A stretch of DNA of 64,000 bases from Pseudomonas sp. 8AS (GTDB lineage: Bacteria; Pseudomonadota; Gammaproteobacteria; Pseudomonadales; Pseudomonadaceae). The first letter of the stretch is position 1; every line of letters begins with the position of its first letter. Under the pieces are notes generated by a model. It did no database searches, was not told the origin of the DNA, and saw nothing but the letters and a program-made list of their open reading frames with translations. A program made the position numbers and the translations under genes. The stretch spans positions 868,001 through 932,000 of the forward strand of contig NZ_LR733406.1 of assembly GCF_902506505.1 (NCBI RefSeq), given 5' to 3'. Of the stretch, positions 33,313 to 42,237 are shown piece by piece.

Positions 33313-33340
33313 AGAGGTCCCCAACTGAGGAGCGTTGTTC

Positions 33341-33619
33341 ATGCATGTCGATCACCACCCGCTGATCAAGGATTTCCCCGAACTGCGCGCCGAGCTGCAG
33401 CGCCTGCGCCAGGACGATGAGCATTTCTCGCGCCAGAGCGATGAGTATGAGGCGCTGGACAAGCGCATCTGCCGCATCGAAGACGGCATCGAGCTGCTCG
33501 ACGACGCGGCCCTGAACCAGCTCAAGCAGGGCCGGGTCGCGCTCAAGGACGACCTGGCGCGCCAGCTGAAGATCGCCGCCGGGCAGTGCTGCGGCTGCGG
33601 CAACGGCTGCGGCGCCTGA
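33341..33619 (+). CDS. YdcH family (DUF465) protein with cysteine-rich tail
   Basis: ATG 33341 follows GAGGAG (33327-33332); 92 residues. The body repeats the DUF465 pattern of its divergent neighbour: 'DHHPLIKDFPELRAELQRLRQDDEHFSRQSDEYEALDKRICRIEDGIELLDDAALNQLKQGRVALKDDL' across positions 4-72 in pieces. It then ends in a tail 'GQCCGCGNGCGA' with four cysteines in eight residues, absent from the paralogue. The tail could bind metal or an Fe-S/zinc centre. The probable ANR promoter upstream suggests low-oxygen expression. Confidence 0.88.
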   Translation: MHVDHHPLIKDFPELRAELQRLRQDDEHFSRQSDEYEALDKRICRIEDGIELLDDAALNQLKQGRVALKDDLARQLKIAAGQCCGCGNGCGA

Positions 33620-33628
33620 TCTGCTGGG

Positions 33629-34126
33629 TCAATGCCGCTGCTGTTCGAGTCGATAGGTCAGCAGACCTGGCTGTGCCGGGTCTGCTGCCTGCATGACGGC
33701 ACGTAGCGGCAGCTGGCTCAGCACCTTGTGCCAGAACTGCCGGGCCATGCTGTCCTGCTGGTAGAAACTGACCACCCAGCTGCCTCCGCCGGCGACCATC
33801 ACCTGCTCCACCAGAGCCCGGCCGATGCCCAGGCGGCGGTACTTCTTGAGGATGAACAGGTCGGCGAACTCCAGGGCATCGACGCCCGGCAGCTCGCTGC
33901 GCTCGATCAGCAGGAAACCGGCGATGAAACCGTCCACCAGAATTAGCTGCGCGCTCCAGTCGGCCTCCTGCCAGTAGCGCTGCAGGTGCGGCGCATGGAT
34001 ATAGAAGCGGCCGTCGACCTCGACATCCTCCTGCTCCCAGTCCGAGGACTCGTAGGCGTAGAACTGGTAGAGGTTGGCGATCAGCGGTAGCTGGTCAATG
34101 CTGGTAGGTAGGAGTTCGATCTGCAA
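33629..34126 (-). CDS. GNAT family N-acetyltransferase
   Basis: The 165-residue protein starts at TTG 34126 ('MQIELLPTSIDQLPLIANLYQFY'); no in-frame ATG gives a full domain. The acetyl-CoA loop is 'LFILKKYRRLGIGRALVEQVM' (R-x-x-G-x-G/A, about 91-111), followed by 'WVVSFYQQDSMARQFWHKVL'. The early segment 'FYAYESSDWEQEDVEVDGRF' is typical of one GNAT subgroup. Substrate unknown. It is divergent from the transglycosylase gene. Confidence 0.85.
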   Translation of the reverse strand: MQIELLPTSIDQLPLIANLYQFYAYESSDWEQEDVEVDGRFYIHAPHLQRYWQEADWSAQLILVDGFIAGFLLIERSELPGVDALEFADLFILKKYRRLGIGRALVEQVMVAGGGSWVVSFYQQDSMARQFWHKVLSQLPLRAVMQAADPAQPGLLTYRLEQQRH

Positions 34127-34189
34127 AGTGCGGGCCCTCGCTCAATAGGGCCATTATCACCCGCTGCGCTTACCCCGGGGAGAACGGCG

Positions 34190-35671
34190 ATGAAGAGGAT
34201 TGTGCTTGGGCTGCTGTGCCTGCTGGCCTGGCCGGTGCTGGCGCAGAGTGCTGAGGATGTGCTGCCGCCGGCCCAGCTGAGCGCCGCGGAGAAGTCCGAG
34301 GTGGACGCCATGGTGCTGCCGGTGCCGCCGGCCTGGATCGGCGACCTGGATGGCATGCGCGCCAGCCGCACCGTGCGCATCCTGGTGCCCTACAGCAAGA
34401 CGTTCTACCTGGTCGATCGCGGCCATCAGGAAGGAGTGGTCTATGAGTACGGCAAGGCTTTCGAGAAGTGGCTCAACCAGCACCGCGCGCTGGACCAGAA
34501 GGCGCAGCGCTGGCAGGTGATGTTCATCCCCACTGCGCGCAACGAGTTGCTGCCCAAGCTGCTGGCCGGGCACGGCGACATCGCTGCCGGCGGCCTGACC
34601 CAGACCGAGGGCCGGCTGCAGACGGTGGATTTCAGCGATCCGGCCTATGGCGACGTGCATGAGGCCATCGTCACCGGGCCGGGCGCGCCCAAGCTCGAGC
34701 GCATCGAGGATCTGGCCGGGCAGGAAGTCTACGCGCGGCCGTCGAGCAGTTACTTCGAACACCTGGTCGAGCTCAACCGGCGCTTCAAGGAGCAGGGGCT
34801 GGAACCGGTAAAGATCATGCCGGCCAACGAGAACCTGGAGACCGAGGATCTGCTGCAGATGGTCAATGCCGGGCTGTTTGGCATCACCGTGGCCGATCGC
34901 TATATCGCCCAGCTGTGGCAGCCGCTGTACAGCGACCTGAAGATTCACGAGGGGTTCTACCTGCACACCGGCGGCAAGCTGGGCTGGGCGCTGCGCAAGA
35001 ACAGCCCGCAGTTGCTGCAGGCGCTGAATGCCTTCAACAAGGAGCACAAGATCGGCAGCGAATTCGGCAACATCATGCTGCGGCGCTACTTCAAGAACAG
35101 CAAGCGCGTGCTCAACGCCACCTCCGAAGGCGAGATGCGCAAGTTCAACGCTCTCGTAGACCTGTTCGAGAAGCACGCCGACATCTATGAATTCGATCAC
35201 CTGTTGCTGATGGCCCAGGGCTTCCAGGAGTCGCAGCTGGATCAGGGCGCGCGCAGCCGCGCCGGGGCGGTGGGGGTGATGCAGTTGCTGCCGAGCACCG
35301 CCAAGGAAATCGGCGTGAGCGGTGTCGAGAGCAGCGCCGACCGCAATATCGAGGCCGGCAGCAAGTACCTGCGGCTGATCTCCGATACCTACCTCAAGGA
35401 TGAGGAGATCACCCCGGTCAATCGCCTGCTGCTGAGCTTCGCCGCCTACAACGCCGGCCCCGGCAACCTGATGAAGTTCCGCCGCCTGGCGGAGAAGTCG
35501 GGGCTCGATCCGAACGTCTGGTTCGGCAACGTCGAGCAGGCCGCCGCCCGCATCATCGGCCGCGAGACGGTGGATTACGTGGGCAACATCTACAAGTACT
35601 ACGTGGTCTACAAACTGGCCGCGCAGAAGCAGCGCGAGCGTCAAGCCGCCAGCCAGGCCAAGGACTCCTGA
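34190..35671 (+). CDS. MltF-like lytic murein transglycosylase with solute-binding domain
   Basis: The 493-residue periplasmic protein has a signal peptide (MKRIVLGLLCLLAWPVLAQS). An SBP-bac-3-like domain (about 60-300, 'VRILVPYSKTFYLVDRG', 'AGGLTQTEGRLQTVDFSDPAY') precedes a C-terminal SLT domain (about 330-470). The catalytic Glu is E347 in 'GFQESQLDQGARSRAGAVGVMQLLPSTA', and 'FAAYNAGPGNL' completes the SLT signature. It should cleave the glycan strands of peptidoglycan to 1,6-anhydro products, with the sensor-like domain regulating activity as in MltF. No lipobox Cys is visible, unlike some membrane-bound members. Confidence 0.9.
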   Translation: MKRIVLGLLCLLAWPVLAQSAEDVLPPAQLSAAEKSEVDAMVLPVPPAWIGDLDGMRASRTVRILVPYSKTFYLVDRGHQEGVVYEYGKAFEKWLNQHRALDQKAQRWQVMFIPTARNELLPKLLAGHGDIAAGGLTQTEGRLQTVDFSDPAYGDVHEAIVTGPGAPKLERIEDLAGQEVYARPSSSYFEHLVELNRRFKEQGLEPVKIMPANENLETEDLLQMVNAGLFGITVADRYIAQLWQPLYSDLKIHEGFYLHTGGKLGWALRKNSPQLLQALNAFNKEHKIGSEFGNIMLRRYFKNSKRVLNATSEGEMRKFNALVDLFEKHADIYEFDHLLLMAQGFQESQLDQGARSRAGAVGVMQLLPSTAKEIGVSGVESSADRNIEAGSKYLRLISDTYLKDEEITPVNRLLLSFAAYNAGPGNLMKFRRLAEKSGLDPNVWFGNVEQAAARIIGRETVDYVGNIYKYYVVYKLAAQKQRERQAASQAKDS

Positions 35672-35731
35672 GCACCCAGCGGGACAGCAGGCGCGTTATC
35701 ATCGACGCTTTTCCTGTGGGCGGAGATCTCC

Positions 35732-37096
35732 ATGGCCAAGGCCAAGCGCATGTATGGCTGCACCGAGTGCGGCGCCACCTTTCCCAAGTGGGCCGGGCAG
35801 TGCGGCGAGTGCGGGGCCTGGAATACCCTGGTCGAAACCGTGCTGGAAAGCGGCGCAGCCACCCCCAGCGGGCGCGGCGGCTGGGCCGGGCAGCAGGCGC
35901 AGATCAAGACCCTGGCCGAGGTCAGCGTCGAGGAAGTGCCGCGCTTCTCCACCGTTTCCGGCGAGCTGGACCGGGTGCTCGGCGGCGGCCTGGTGGACGG
36001 CTCTGTGGTGCTGATCGGCGGCGACCCCGGCATCGGCAAGTCGACCATCCTGCTGCAGACCCTGTGCAATATCGCCCAGCGCCTGCCGGCCCTGTATGTC
36101 ACCGGCGAAGAATCCCAGCAGCAGGTGGCCATGCGCGCGCGGCGCCTGGAACTGCCGCAGGACCGGCTCAAGGTGATGACCGAGACCTGCATCGAGTCGA
36201 TCATCGAGGTGGCGCGGCGTGAGCAGCCCAAGGTGATGGTGATCGACTCGATCCAGACCATCTTCACCGAGCAGCTGCAGTCCGCCCCCGGCGGCGTGGC
36301 CCAGGTCCGCGAGAGTGCGGCGCTGCTGGTGCGCTTCGCCAAGCAGAGCGGCACGGCGATCTTCCTGGTCGGCCATGTGACCAAGGAAGGCGCCCTGGCC
36401 GGCCCGCGGGTGCTGGAGCATATGGTCGACACCGTGCTGTATTTCGAGGGCGAGTCCGACGGCCGCCTGCGCCTGCTGCGCGCGGTGAAGAACCGCTTCG
36501 GCGCGATCAACGAGCTGGGCGTGTTCGGCATGACCGACAAGGGCCTCAAGGAGGTCACCAACCCCTCGGCGATCTTCCTCACCCGCGCCCAGGAAGCGGT
36601 GCCCGGCAGCGTGGTGATGGCCACCTGGGAAGGCACCCGGCCGATGCTGGTGGAAGTGCAGGCGCTGGTCGACACCAGCCATATGGCCAACCCGAAACGA
36701 GTCACCCTGGGCCTGGACCAGAACCGCCTGGCCATGCTGCTGGCCGTGCTGCACCGCCACGGCGGCATCCCCACCTACGACCAGGACGTGTTTCTCAACG
36801 TGGTCGGCGGGGTCAAGGTGCTGGAAACGGCGTCGGACCTGGCGCTGATGGCGGCGGTGATTTCCAGCCTGCGCAACCGTCCGCTGCCCCACGATCTGCT
36901 GGTGTTTGGCGAGATCGGCCTTTCCGGCGAGATCCGCCCGGTGCCGAGCGGCCAGGAGCGGCTGAAGGAGGCGGCCAAGCACGGCTTCAAGCGCGCCATC
37001 GTGCCCAAGGGCAATGCGCCCAAGGAGGCGCCGGCCGGTTTGCAGGTGATTGCCGTGACGCGCCTGGAGCAGGCGCTGGATGCACTGTTCGAGTGA
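35732..37096 (+). CDS. radA: DNA recombination/repair protein RadA
   Basis: The 454-residue protein has the N-terminal C4 zinc finger (C10, C13, C24, C27 in 'CTECGATFPKWAGQCGECG'). A RecA-like ATPase follows with Walker A 'GGDPGIGKST' (about 96-105), the RadA-specific 'KNRFG' motif in 'RAVKNRFGAINELGVFGM', and a Lon-like C-terminal domain ('LPHDLLVFGEIGLSGEIRPV'). It drives branch migration of recombination intermediates. GGAGATCTCC precedes ATG 35732. As in P. aeruginosa, it is close to mapZ. Confidence 0.97.
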   Translation: MAKAKRMYGCTECGATFPKWAGQCGECGAWNTLVETVLESGAATPSGRGGWAGQQAQIKTLAEVSVEEVPRFSTVSGELDRVLGGGLVDGSVVLIGGDPGIGKSTILLQTLCNIAQRLPALYVTGEESQQQVAMRARRLELPQDRLKVMTETCIESIIEVARREQPKVMVIDSIQTIFTEQLQSAPGGVAQVRESAALLVRFAKQSGTAIFLVGHVTKEGALAGPRVLEHMVDTVLYFEGESDGRLRLLRAVKNRFGAINELGVFGMTDKGLKEVTNPSAIFLTRAQEAVPGSVVMATWEGTRPMLVEVQALVDTSHMANPKRVTLGLDQNRLAMLLAVLHRHGGIPTYDQDVFLNVVGGVKVLETASDLALMAAVISSLRNRPLPHDLLVFGEIGLSGEIRPVPSGQERLKEAAKHGFKRAIVPKGNAPKEAPAGLQVIAVTRLEQALDALFE

Positions 37097-37208
37097 TGCC
37101 CCTGCGGCGCTCTGTCGCTGGGGGTGGCCGAGCGCGCTTGTCGCAGATCAATCTTTCGCTAACAGGCGAGGAGGAGCATGGGGCCATGTTTTTAATGGAG
37201 ATGTTGCC

Positions 37209-37367
37209 ATGTTCCTGTTCTTCGACTTTTTCGCCAGAACCCTCAACAGCGACTCGGCGCAGCCTTGCGATCGTGCCGAGGAGCGCCGTGAAGCGAGCAT
37301 AGTGTCGCGGCGGGTGTTGACCCGGCGGGCGCACCAGCAGGCGCAGCAGGTCGCGCGCAAGCACTGA
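37209..37367 (+). CDS. Small ORF, 52 residues, unknown
   Basis: ATG 37209 has GGAG 8 bases upstream and reads 52 codons to TGA. The protein starts hydrophobic-aromatic ('MFLFFDFFARTLN') and then becomes strongly basic ('EERREASIVSRRVLTRRAHQQAQQVARKH'). It is followed by a strong terminator. It is less GC-biased at its start than the surrounding genes. No family was recognised. The ribosome binding site and terminator support it as a real gene, but this is not proven. Confidence 0.45.
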   Translation: MFLFFDFFARTLNSDSAQPCDRAEERREASIVSRRVLTRRAHQQAQQVARKH

Positions 37368-37398
37368 TAACTTAGCCCGGCGTGCATCCGGGCCAGAC

Positions 37399-37430
37399 AT
37401 GCAAAGGGCGCCGTTTGGCGCCCTTTGCAT
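37399..37430. terminator. Bidirectional terminator between small ORF and mapZ
   Basis: A perfect 14-bp stem ATGCAAAGGGCGCC / GGCGCCCTTTGCAT with loop GTTT lies between convergent genes. There are few Ts after it on either strand, but the stem is very stable. Confidence 0.75.
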
Positions 37431-37443
37431 TGAAATCTCAGCT

Positions 37444-37815
37444 CTAGTCTCCCTCGCCCAGCGCGGCCAGCTCGCGCTCCAGCAGGCTCTCGTCGCCGAG
37501 GTTGAGCTCCACCAGGCGGCGCAGGTGGCTGATCGACTCCAGGTCGATATGCCGGCAGACGAAGCCAAGCAGCTCGTCACGGGTGCGGGTCAGCACCACT
37601 TCCATCTGCAGGCGGGTTTCGCTGTCGAGGCTGATGGTGGCGTTGAACGGCTGGTCCGGATCACCGTTCCAGTCGCGCGGGCGTTTCACCAGCAGGCCCT
37701 TGAGCGACAGGTCATGCAGTTCCACCGTCCACCGCCGCTCGCCCTGGGCAAGCTCGGTGGCGGCGTCGAAGGCGATGCGCTGGAAGCGCCGACGCTCGGT
37801 ACGGGTGTCACTCAT
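37444..37815 (-). CDS. mapZ: PilZ domain c-di-GMP adaptor MapZ
   Basis: The 123-residue single PilZ domain begins with the c-di-GMP-binding '[20 protein letters not shown]' (RxxxR motif, about 7-13), continues '[16 protein letters not shown]' (D/NxSxxG motif) and ends '[25 protein letters not shown]'. It closely matches, from memory, the P. aeruginosa protein PA4608 (MapZ), which binds c-di-GMP and inhibits the chemotaxis methyltransferase CheR1. Position beside radA agrees. Two other c-di-GMP genes (EAL and morA) lie nearby. Confidence 0.93.
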   Translation of the reverse strand: MSDTRTERRRFQRIAFDAATELAQGERRWTVELHDLSLKGLLVKRPRDWNGDPDQPFNATISLDSETRLQMEVVLTRTRDELLGFVCRHIDLESISHLRRLVELNLGDESLLERELAALGEGD

Positions 37816-37890
37816 TGCGGGATTCCTCTGCGGTTTTGTCCACTATAGCCAAGCCTGCGCCTCGGTGCCGCCAGTAGATGAGCCCGGTGC

Positions 37891-38517
37891 TCAGGGCTGG
37901 GTGATGGTCAGCGCGTACTTCATCAGCGCCGCCGAACCGTCGATGTTCAGCTTGCGGCGGATGCTCAGCCGGTGGGTTTCCACCGTGCGCACGCTGATCT
38001 CGAGCTCGCGGGCCATGGCCTTGCTGTCCAGGCCGCGGGCGAGCATCTGCAGGATCTGCACCTCGCGCGGGCTGAGGCTGTGCGACTCCTGGCTCTGGTC
38101 GGCCAGTCGGCGGGCGATGTCCGAGCTGTAGAAGGTGCCGCCGGCGGCGATGGCGGCAATGGCGGCGATGATTTCCCGCGAGGGGGCATCCTTCAGCACA
38201 TACCCGCGGGCGCCGGCGCGGATCGAGCTGCGCACGTACTCGAGGTTGTCGTACATGCTGAGGATCAGCACCCGGACGCCGGGGTGCTGCTGGCTGAGGG
38301 TGCGGGTCAGCTCCAGGCCGGTGCTGTCCTTCAGGCCTATGTCGACCAGCAGCACGTCCGGCTGTACCCGTTCGAGTAGGTCGAGGGCCTCGGCGGCGCT
38401 TTGTGCTTCGCCCACCACCTCGAACTGCGGTATCACGCCGAGCAGGGCGCGGATGCCGTCACGGATCAGGGCGTGATCGTCGACGAGGGCGATCCGCGTC
38501 GGGGGGGCGGAGGTCAT
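37891..38517 (-). CDS. NarL/LuxR-type response regulator
   Basis: Starting at ATG 38517 the protein has 208 residues. The receiver domain (about 8-125) has acidic pocket 'VDDH', phospho-acceptor Asp in 'VLLVDIGLKDSTGLEL' and Lys in 'GYVLKDA'. The LuxR-type helix-turn-helix (about 145-205) is 'LSPREVQILQMLARGLDSKAMARELEISVRTVETHRLSIRRKL'. It follows the histidine kinase by 10 bases on the same strand and is its partner. The likely target is the divergent cstA promoter. Confidence 0.93.
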   Translation of the reverse strand: MTSAPPTRIALVDDHALIRDGIRALLGVIPQFEVVGEAQSAAEALDLLERVQPDVLLVDIGLKDSTGLELTRTLSQQHPGVRVLILSMYDNLEYVRSSIRAGARGYVLKDAPSREIIAAIAAIAAGGTFYSSDIARRLADQSQESHSLSPREVQILQMLARGLDSKAMARELEISVRTVETHRLSIRRKLNIDGSAALMKYALTITQP

Positions 38518-38527
38518 AGGGCGGCCC

Positions 38528-39904
38528 TTAGGTCGGGAGCGACAGTTCGGCGGCGCGGCTGGCCGGGACGGGCAATAGTACACGCATCCCGGTCTGCCCA
38601 GAGTTGGACGAAAGGCTGAACTGGCCGCCGAGGTGCTCGACCCGCTCGCGGATGTTGCGCAGGCCGATGCCGCCAGGCATCTGCTCGATCTTGCGCGGGT
38701 TGAAGCCGACACCGTCGTCCTGTACCCGCAGCTGCACGCCCAGCGCGTCGGCGTCGAGGTCGATATGCACGGTGCTGGCCCGGGCATGCCGTTCGATATT
38801 GGTCAGTGCCTCCTGCACGATGCGAAACAGCGCGACCGCGGTGGCGTCGGGCAACTGGGCAGCGGCCAGCCGGTTGCGGTAGATCACCGCCAGGCCGCAG
38901 CGCTGCTCGAATTCCGTGGCCAGCTGGCCGATGGCGGCCGGCAGGCCGAGGGTGTCGAGCAGCGAGGGGCGCAGGTCGTGGGAGATGCGGCGGATCTCGC
39001 CGATGGCACCACCCAGGCGCTCGGTGGCCTGGCGCAGGGTGGCGAGGCCGCTGGCGCTGCCTGTTTCCAGCTCATGCTCGGCCAGCTCGAACTGGAACTT
39101 GATCGACACCAGCAGCTGGCTGATGCCGTCGTGCAGCTCCCGGGAAACCCGCGAGCGCTCCTCCTCCTGCAGGCTGATGAGGCGCTGGTTGAGCGCCTGC
39201 AACCTGCTGTCGGCCAGCCGGTGCTCCTCGATGCTCAGGGTCAGGCCGCCGCCGAACACCAGCAGGACCGCGATCAGCGCCACGCTGGCGATGGCCCACA
39301 TGGTGGTGAAGATGCCGCCTTCGACCTCGGCGCGCACCTGGCTGGTCGCGCGCTCGACATCCTCCAGGTAGATGCCGGTGCCGAGCATCCAGCCCCAGCC
39401 CTCCAGCATCACCACGTAGGCCAGCTTGTCGGTCTCCTGGCCGCTGGAGGGTTTGCGCCAGGCATAGCGCTGGAAGCCGTCCCCGCTCGTGGCGCTTTTC
39501 AGCAACGCCTGCACGGCGGGCAGGCCGTGGGCGTCGGTCATGCTCCACAGGTCCTTGCCCACCAGCTCGGCCTGCCGCGGGTGCATCAGGTTGCGGCCCT
39601 TGGCGTCGTAGACGAAGAAGTAGCCGTCCTGGCCGAAGTTGATCTTGGCCAGCGTCTCCAGGGCCTGCCGCTGCGCCCGGGCATCGCCGCGGCCGCCGGC
39701 ATGCAGCGGGGCGATGACGCTCAGCGCCAGGGCGACGTAGTTCTTCAGTTCGGCCCGCTTGCTGGAAAGGATGGCGCTTTCGATCAGTTGCGCCTGCTGC
39801 TCGCCCAGCCTCTGGTTCTGCACGATGACCAGCGCGCAGATGACCGCCACGGCCAGCAGCATCGGCAAGATACCGAGGGCGACGATCTTGTGCTTGAGTT
39901 GCAT
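38528..39904 (-). CDS. Cache-domain sensor histidine kinase (NarX/HisKA_3 type)
   Basis: The 458-residue kinase has two membrane helices (about 7-27 and 203-222) around a periplasmic single-Cache domain with 'FGQDGYFFVYDAKGRNLMHPRQAELVGKDLW' and 'GWGWMLGTGIYLEDV'. Such sCache_2 domains bind small carboxylates such as acetate or pyruvate. The dimerisation helix holds the phospho-His in 'RSRVSRELHDGISQLL' (HisKA_3), and the ATPase domain has 'EALTNIERHA', 'VQDDGVGFNP' and 'GIGLRNIRERV'. The gene is divergent from cstA, a candidate target. Confidence 0.93.
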   Translation of the reverse strand: MQLKHKIVALGILPMLLAVAVICALVIVQNQRLGEQQAQLIESAILSSKRAELKNYVALALSVIAPLHAGGRGDARAQRQALETLAKINFGQDGYFFVYDAKGRNLMHPRQAELVGKDLWSMTDAHGLPAVQALLKSATSGDGFQRYAWRKPSSGQETDKLAYVVMLEGWGWMLGTGIYLEDVERATSQVRAEVEGGIFTTMWAIASVALIAVLLVFGGGLTLSIEEHRLADSRLQALNQRLISLQEEERSRVSRELHDGISQLLVSIKFQFELAEHELETGSASGLATLRQATERLGGAIGEIRRISHDLRPSLLDTLGLPAAIGQLATEFEQRCGLAVIYRNRLAAAQLPDATAVALFRIVQEALTNIERHARASTVHIDLDADALGVQLRVQDDGVGFNPRKIEQMPGGIGLRNIRERVEHLGGQFSLSSNSGQTGMRVLLPVPASRAAELSLPT

Positions 39905-39973
39905 AGGGGCTCCTCGTGGAAACGGCGCCGGAGGGATGGCTGGCAGTACCGGCGCAGCTGGCCGCTGGCGCGG

Positions 39974-39993
39974 CTACGTAGTGCTACGTAGTG
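39974..39993. repeat. Tandem 10-bp repeat between the sensor kinase and cstA
   Basis: CTACGTAGTG occurs twice in direct succession (39974-39983 and 39984-39993). Each copy contains the palindrome TACGTA, so the two sites are exactly one helical turn apart. It lies 70 bases upstream of the kinase start and about 130 bases upstream of cstA. It is a good candidate binding site for the adjacent NarL-type regulator; that link is inferred. Confidence 0.6.
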
Positions 39994-40123
39994 GCCCTGA
40001 GTAGCTCTGCGAATACCGCTGGCTGGGTGTTGCGCGGATAGTAGCAAGGCTCCGTCTGCGGAGCGCGCACTCCAATAACAATAGCGCCGTAGGCCGACCC
40101 GGCCCGACGGCAGGAGAACTTAA

Positions 40124-42181
40124 ATGCCTCGTTTGCTCAGTCAGATCGGCTGGTTTGCCTTGGCGGTGCTGGGCGCCAGCGCCCTGGGCGTCGTCGCCCT
40201 GCGCCGCGGCGAAGCGATCAACGCCTTGTGGATAGTGGTGGCCGCGGTGGCCCTCTATCTGGTCGCTTACCGTTACTACAGCCTGTTCATCGCCACCAAG
40301 GTGATGCAATTGGACCCGCACCGGGCCACGCCGGCGGTGCTCAACAACGACGGTCTGGACTTCGTGCCGACCAACAAACACGTGCTGTTCGGCCACCACT
40401 TCGCCGCCATCGCCGGCGCCGGCCCGTTGGTCGGCCCGGTGCTCGCCGCGCAGATGGGCTACCTGCCCGGCACCCTGTGGCTGATCGCCGGGGTGGTGCT
40501 GGCCGGTGCGGTGCAGGACTTCATGGTCCTGTTCCTCTCCACCCGGCGCAACGCCCGCTCGCTGGGCGACATGGTGCGCGAGGAGATGGGCCGCATCCCG
40601 GGAACCATCGCCCTGTTCGGCTGCTTCCTGATCATGATCATCATCCTCGCGGTGCTCTCGCTGATCGTGGTCAAGGCCCTGGCGCACAGCCCCTGGGGCA
40701 TGTTCACGGTGATCGCGACCATCCCCATCGCCATGTTCATGGGCATCTACATGCGCTACCTGCGCCCCGGGCGGATCGGCGAGATCTCGCTGATCGGCGT
40801 GGTGCTGTTGCTGGCCTCGATCTGGCTGGGTGGGGTGATCTCCCAGGACCCGTACTGGGCGGCGGCATTCACCTTCACCGGTGAGCAGATCACCTGGATG
40901 CTGGTCGGCTACGGCTTCGTCGCCGCCGTGCTGCCGGTGTGGCTGATCCTCGCGCCGCGCGACTACCTGTCGACCTTCCTCAAGATCGGCACCATAGTCG
41001 CCCTGGCCATCGGCATCCTGATCCTCGCCCCTGAGCTGAAGATGCCGGCGCTGACCCAGTTCACCGACGGCAGCGGCCCGGTGTGGAAAGGCGCGCTGTT
41101 CCCCTTCCTGTTCATCACCATCGCCTGTGGCGCCGTTTCGGGCTTCCATGCCCTGATCAGCTCGGGCACCACGCCCAAGCTGCTGGCCAGCGAGAGCCAT
41201 GCGCGCTACATCGGCTACGGCGGCATGCTGATGGAATCGATGGTGGCGATCATGGCCATGGTCGCCGCCTCGATCATCGAGCCGGGTGTGTACTTCGCCA
41301 TGAACAGCCCGCCGGCGATCGTTGGTGCCGATGTCGCCAGCGTGGCTGCGGCGGTCAGCGGCTGGGGCTTCGCCATTACCCCGGAGGCGCTGGAAACCGT
41401 GGCCCGCGATATCGGCGAGACCACCATCCTGGCCCGTGCCGGCGGCGCGCCGACCCTGGCCGTGGGCATCGCGCAGATCCTCCATCAGGTGCTGCCGGGT
41501 GAGAACACCATGGCCTTCTGGTACCACTTCGCCATCCTGTTCGAGGCGCTGTTCATCCTCACCGCGGTGGATGCCGGCACCCGTGCCGGGCGCTTCATGC
41601 TGCAGGACCTGCTCGGTACCTTCGTCCCGGCGCTCAAGCGCACCGAGTCCTGGGGCGCCAACGTGCTGGCCACCGCCGGCTGCGTGGCGCTGTGGGGCTA
41701 CCTGCTGTATCAGGGCGTGATCGACCCGCTGGGCGGCATCAACACCCTGTGGCCGCTGTTCGGCATCTCCAACCAGATGCTGGCCGGCATCGCCCTGATG
41801 CTGTGCAGCGTGGTGCTGATCAAGATGAAGCGCCAGCAGTACGTCTGGGTCACCCTGCTGCCGGCGGCCTGGCTGCTGATCTGCACCACCACGGCGAGCC
41901 TGATCAAGCTGTTCGATGCCAACCCGGCCGTCGGCTTCCTGGCCCTGGCCAGCAAGTATGAGGCGGCCCTGGCCACCGGCCAGGTGCTGGCGCCGGCCAA
42001 GGACCTGGCGCAGATGCAGAACGTGATCATGAACGCCTACACCAACGCGGGGCTCAGCGTGCTGTTCCTGGTGGTGGTGTTCAGCGTGCTGTTCTATGCG
42101 CTGAAAGTCGGCCGCGCGGCCTGGATTCGTCCGGACCGCAGCGACAAGGAAACCGCGTTCAAGGCCATGCCGGACGTCTGA
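40124..42181 (+). CDS. cstA: CstA family carbon-starvation/pyruvate transporter
   Basis: The 685-residue integral membrane protein has about 16-18 helices. Conserved parts include '[41 protein letters not shown]' (about 82-122) and '[54 protein letters not shown]'. CstA/BtsT proteins import pyruvate and have been tied to peptide use. CAGGAGAACTTAA precedes the ATG. Downstream ybdD and yjiA are usual companions. The divergent Cache kinase fits control by a small carboxylate. Confidence 0.95.
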   Translation: MPRLLSQIGWFALAVLGASALGVVALRRGEAINALWIVVAAVALYLVAYRYYSLFIATKVMQLDPHRATPAVLNNDGLDFVPTNKHVLFGHHFAAIAGAGPLVGPVLAAQMGYLPGTLWLIAGVVLAGAVQDFMVLFLSTRRNARSLGDMVREEMGRIPGTIALFGCFLIMIIILAVLSLIVVKALAHSPWGMFTVIATIPIAMFMGIYMRYLRPGRIGEISLIGVVLLLASIWLGGVISQDPYWAAAFTFTGEQITWMLVGYGFVAAVLPVWLILAPRDYLSTFLKIGTIVALAIGILILAPELKMPALTQFTDGSGPVWKGALFPFLFITIACGAVSGFHALISSGTTPKLLASESHARYIGYGGMLMESMVAIMAMVAASIIEPGVYFAMNSPPAIVGADVASVAAAVSGWGFAITPEALETVARDIGETTILARAGGAPTLAVGIAQILHQVLPGENTMAFWYHFAILFEALFILTAVDAGTRAGRFMLQDLLGTFVPALKRTESWGANVLATAGCVALWGYLLYQGVIDPLGGINTLWPLFGISNQMLAGIALMLCSVVLIKMKRQQYVWVTLLPAAWLLICTTTASLIKLFDANPAVGFLALASKYEAALATGQVLAPAKDLAQMQNVIMNAYTNAGLSVLFLVVVFSVLFYALKVGRAAWIRPDRSDKETAFKAMPDV

Positions 42182-42237
42182 GTGCTTGGCGCGCCGGGCC
42201 TGCGGGCTGGCCCGGCAGCGTCAAAAGGAGGTGTCGC

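Larger units (their letters stand above)
37097..37443. other. Spacer after radA
   Basis: This stretch contains one plausible small gene (37209-37367) and a strong terminator (37399-37430). A short inverted motif (AGCCCGG...CCGGGC, near 37373-37393) precedes the terminator. Nothing else is recognised. Confidence 0.5.

Noticed and set aside
40019..40034. Sigma-54 promoter upstream of cstA (TGGCTGGGTGTTGC)
   Set aside because: The GG and GC elements are 9 bases apart instead of 10, and the bases between do not match, so it is one base short of a real -24/-12 promoter.
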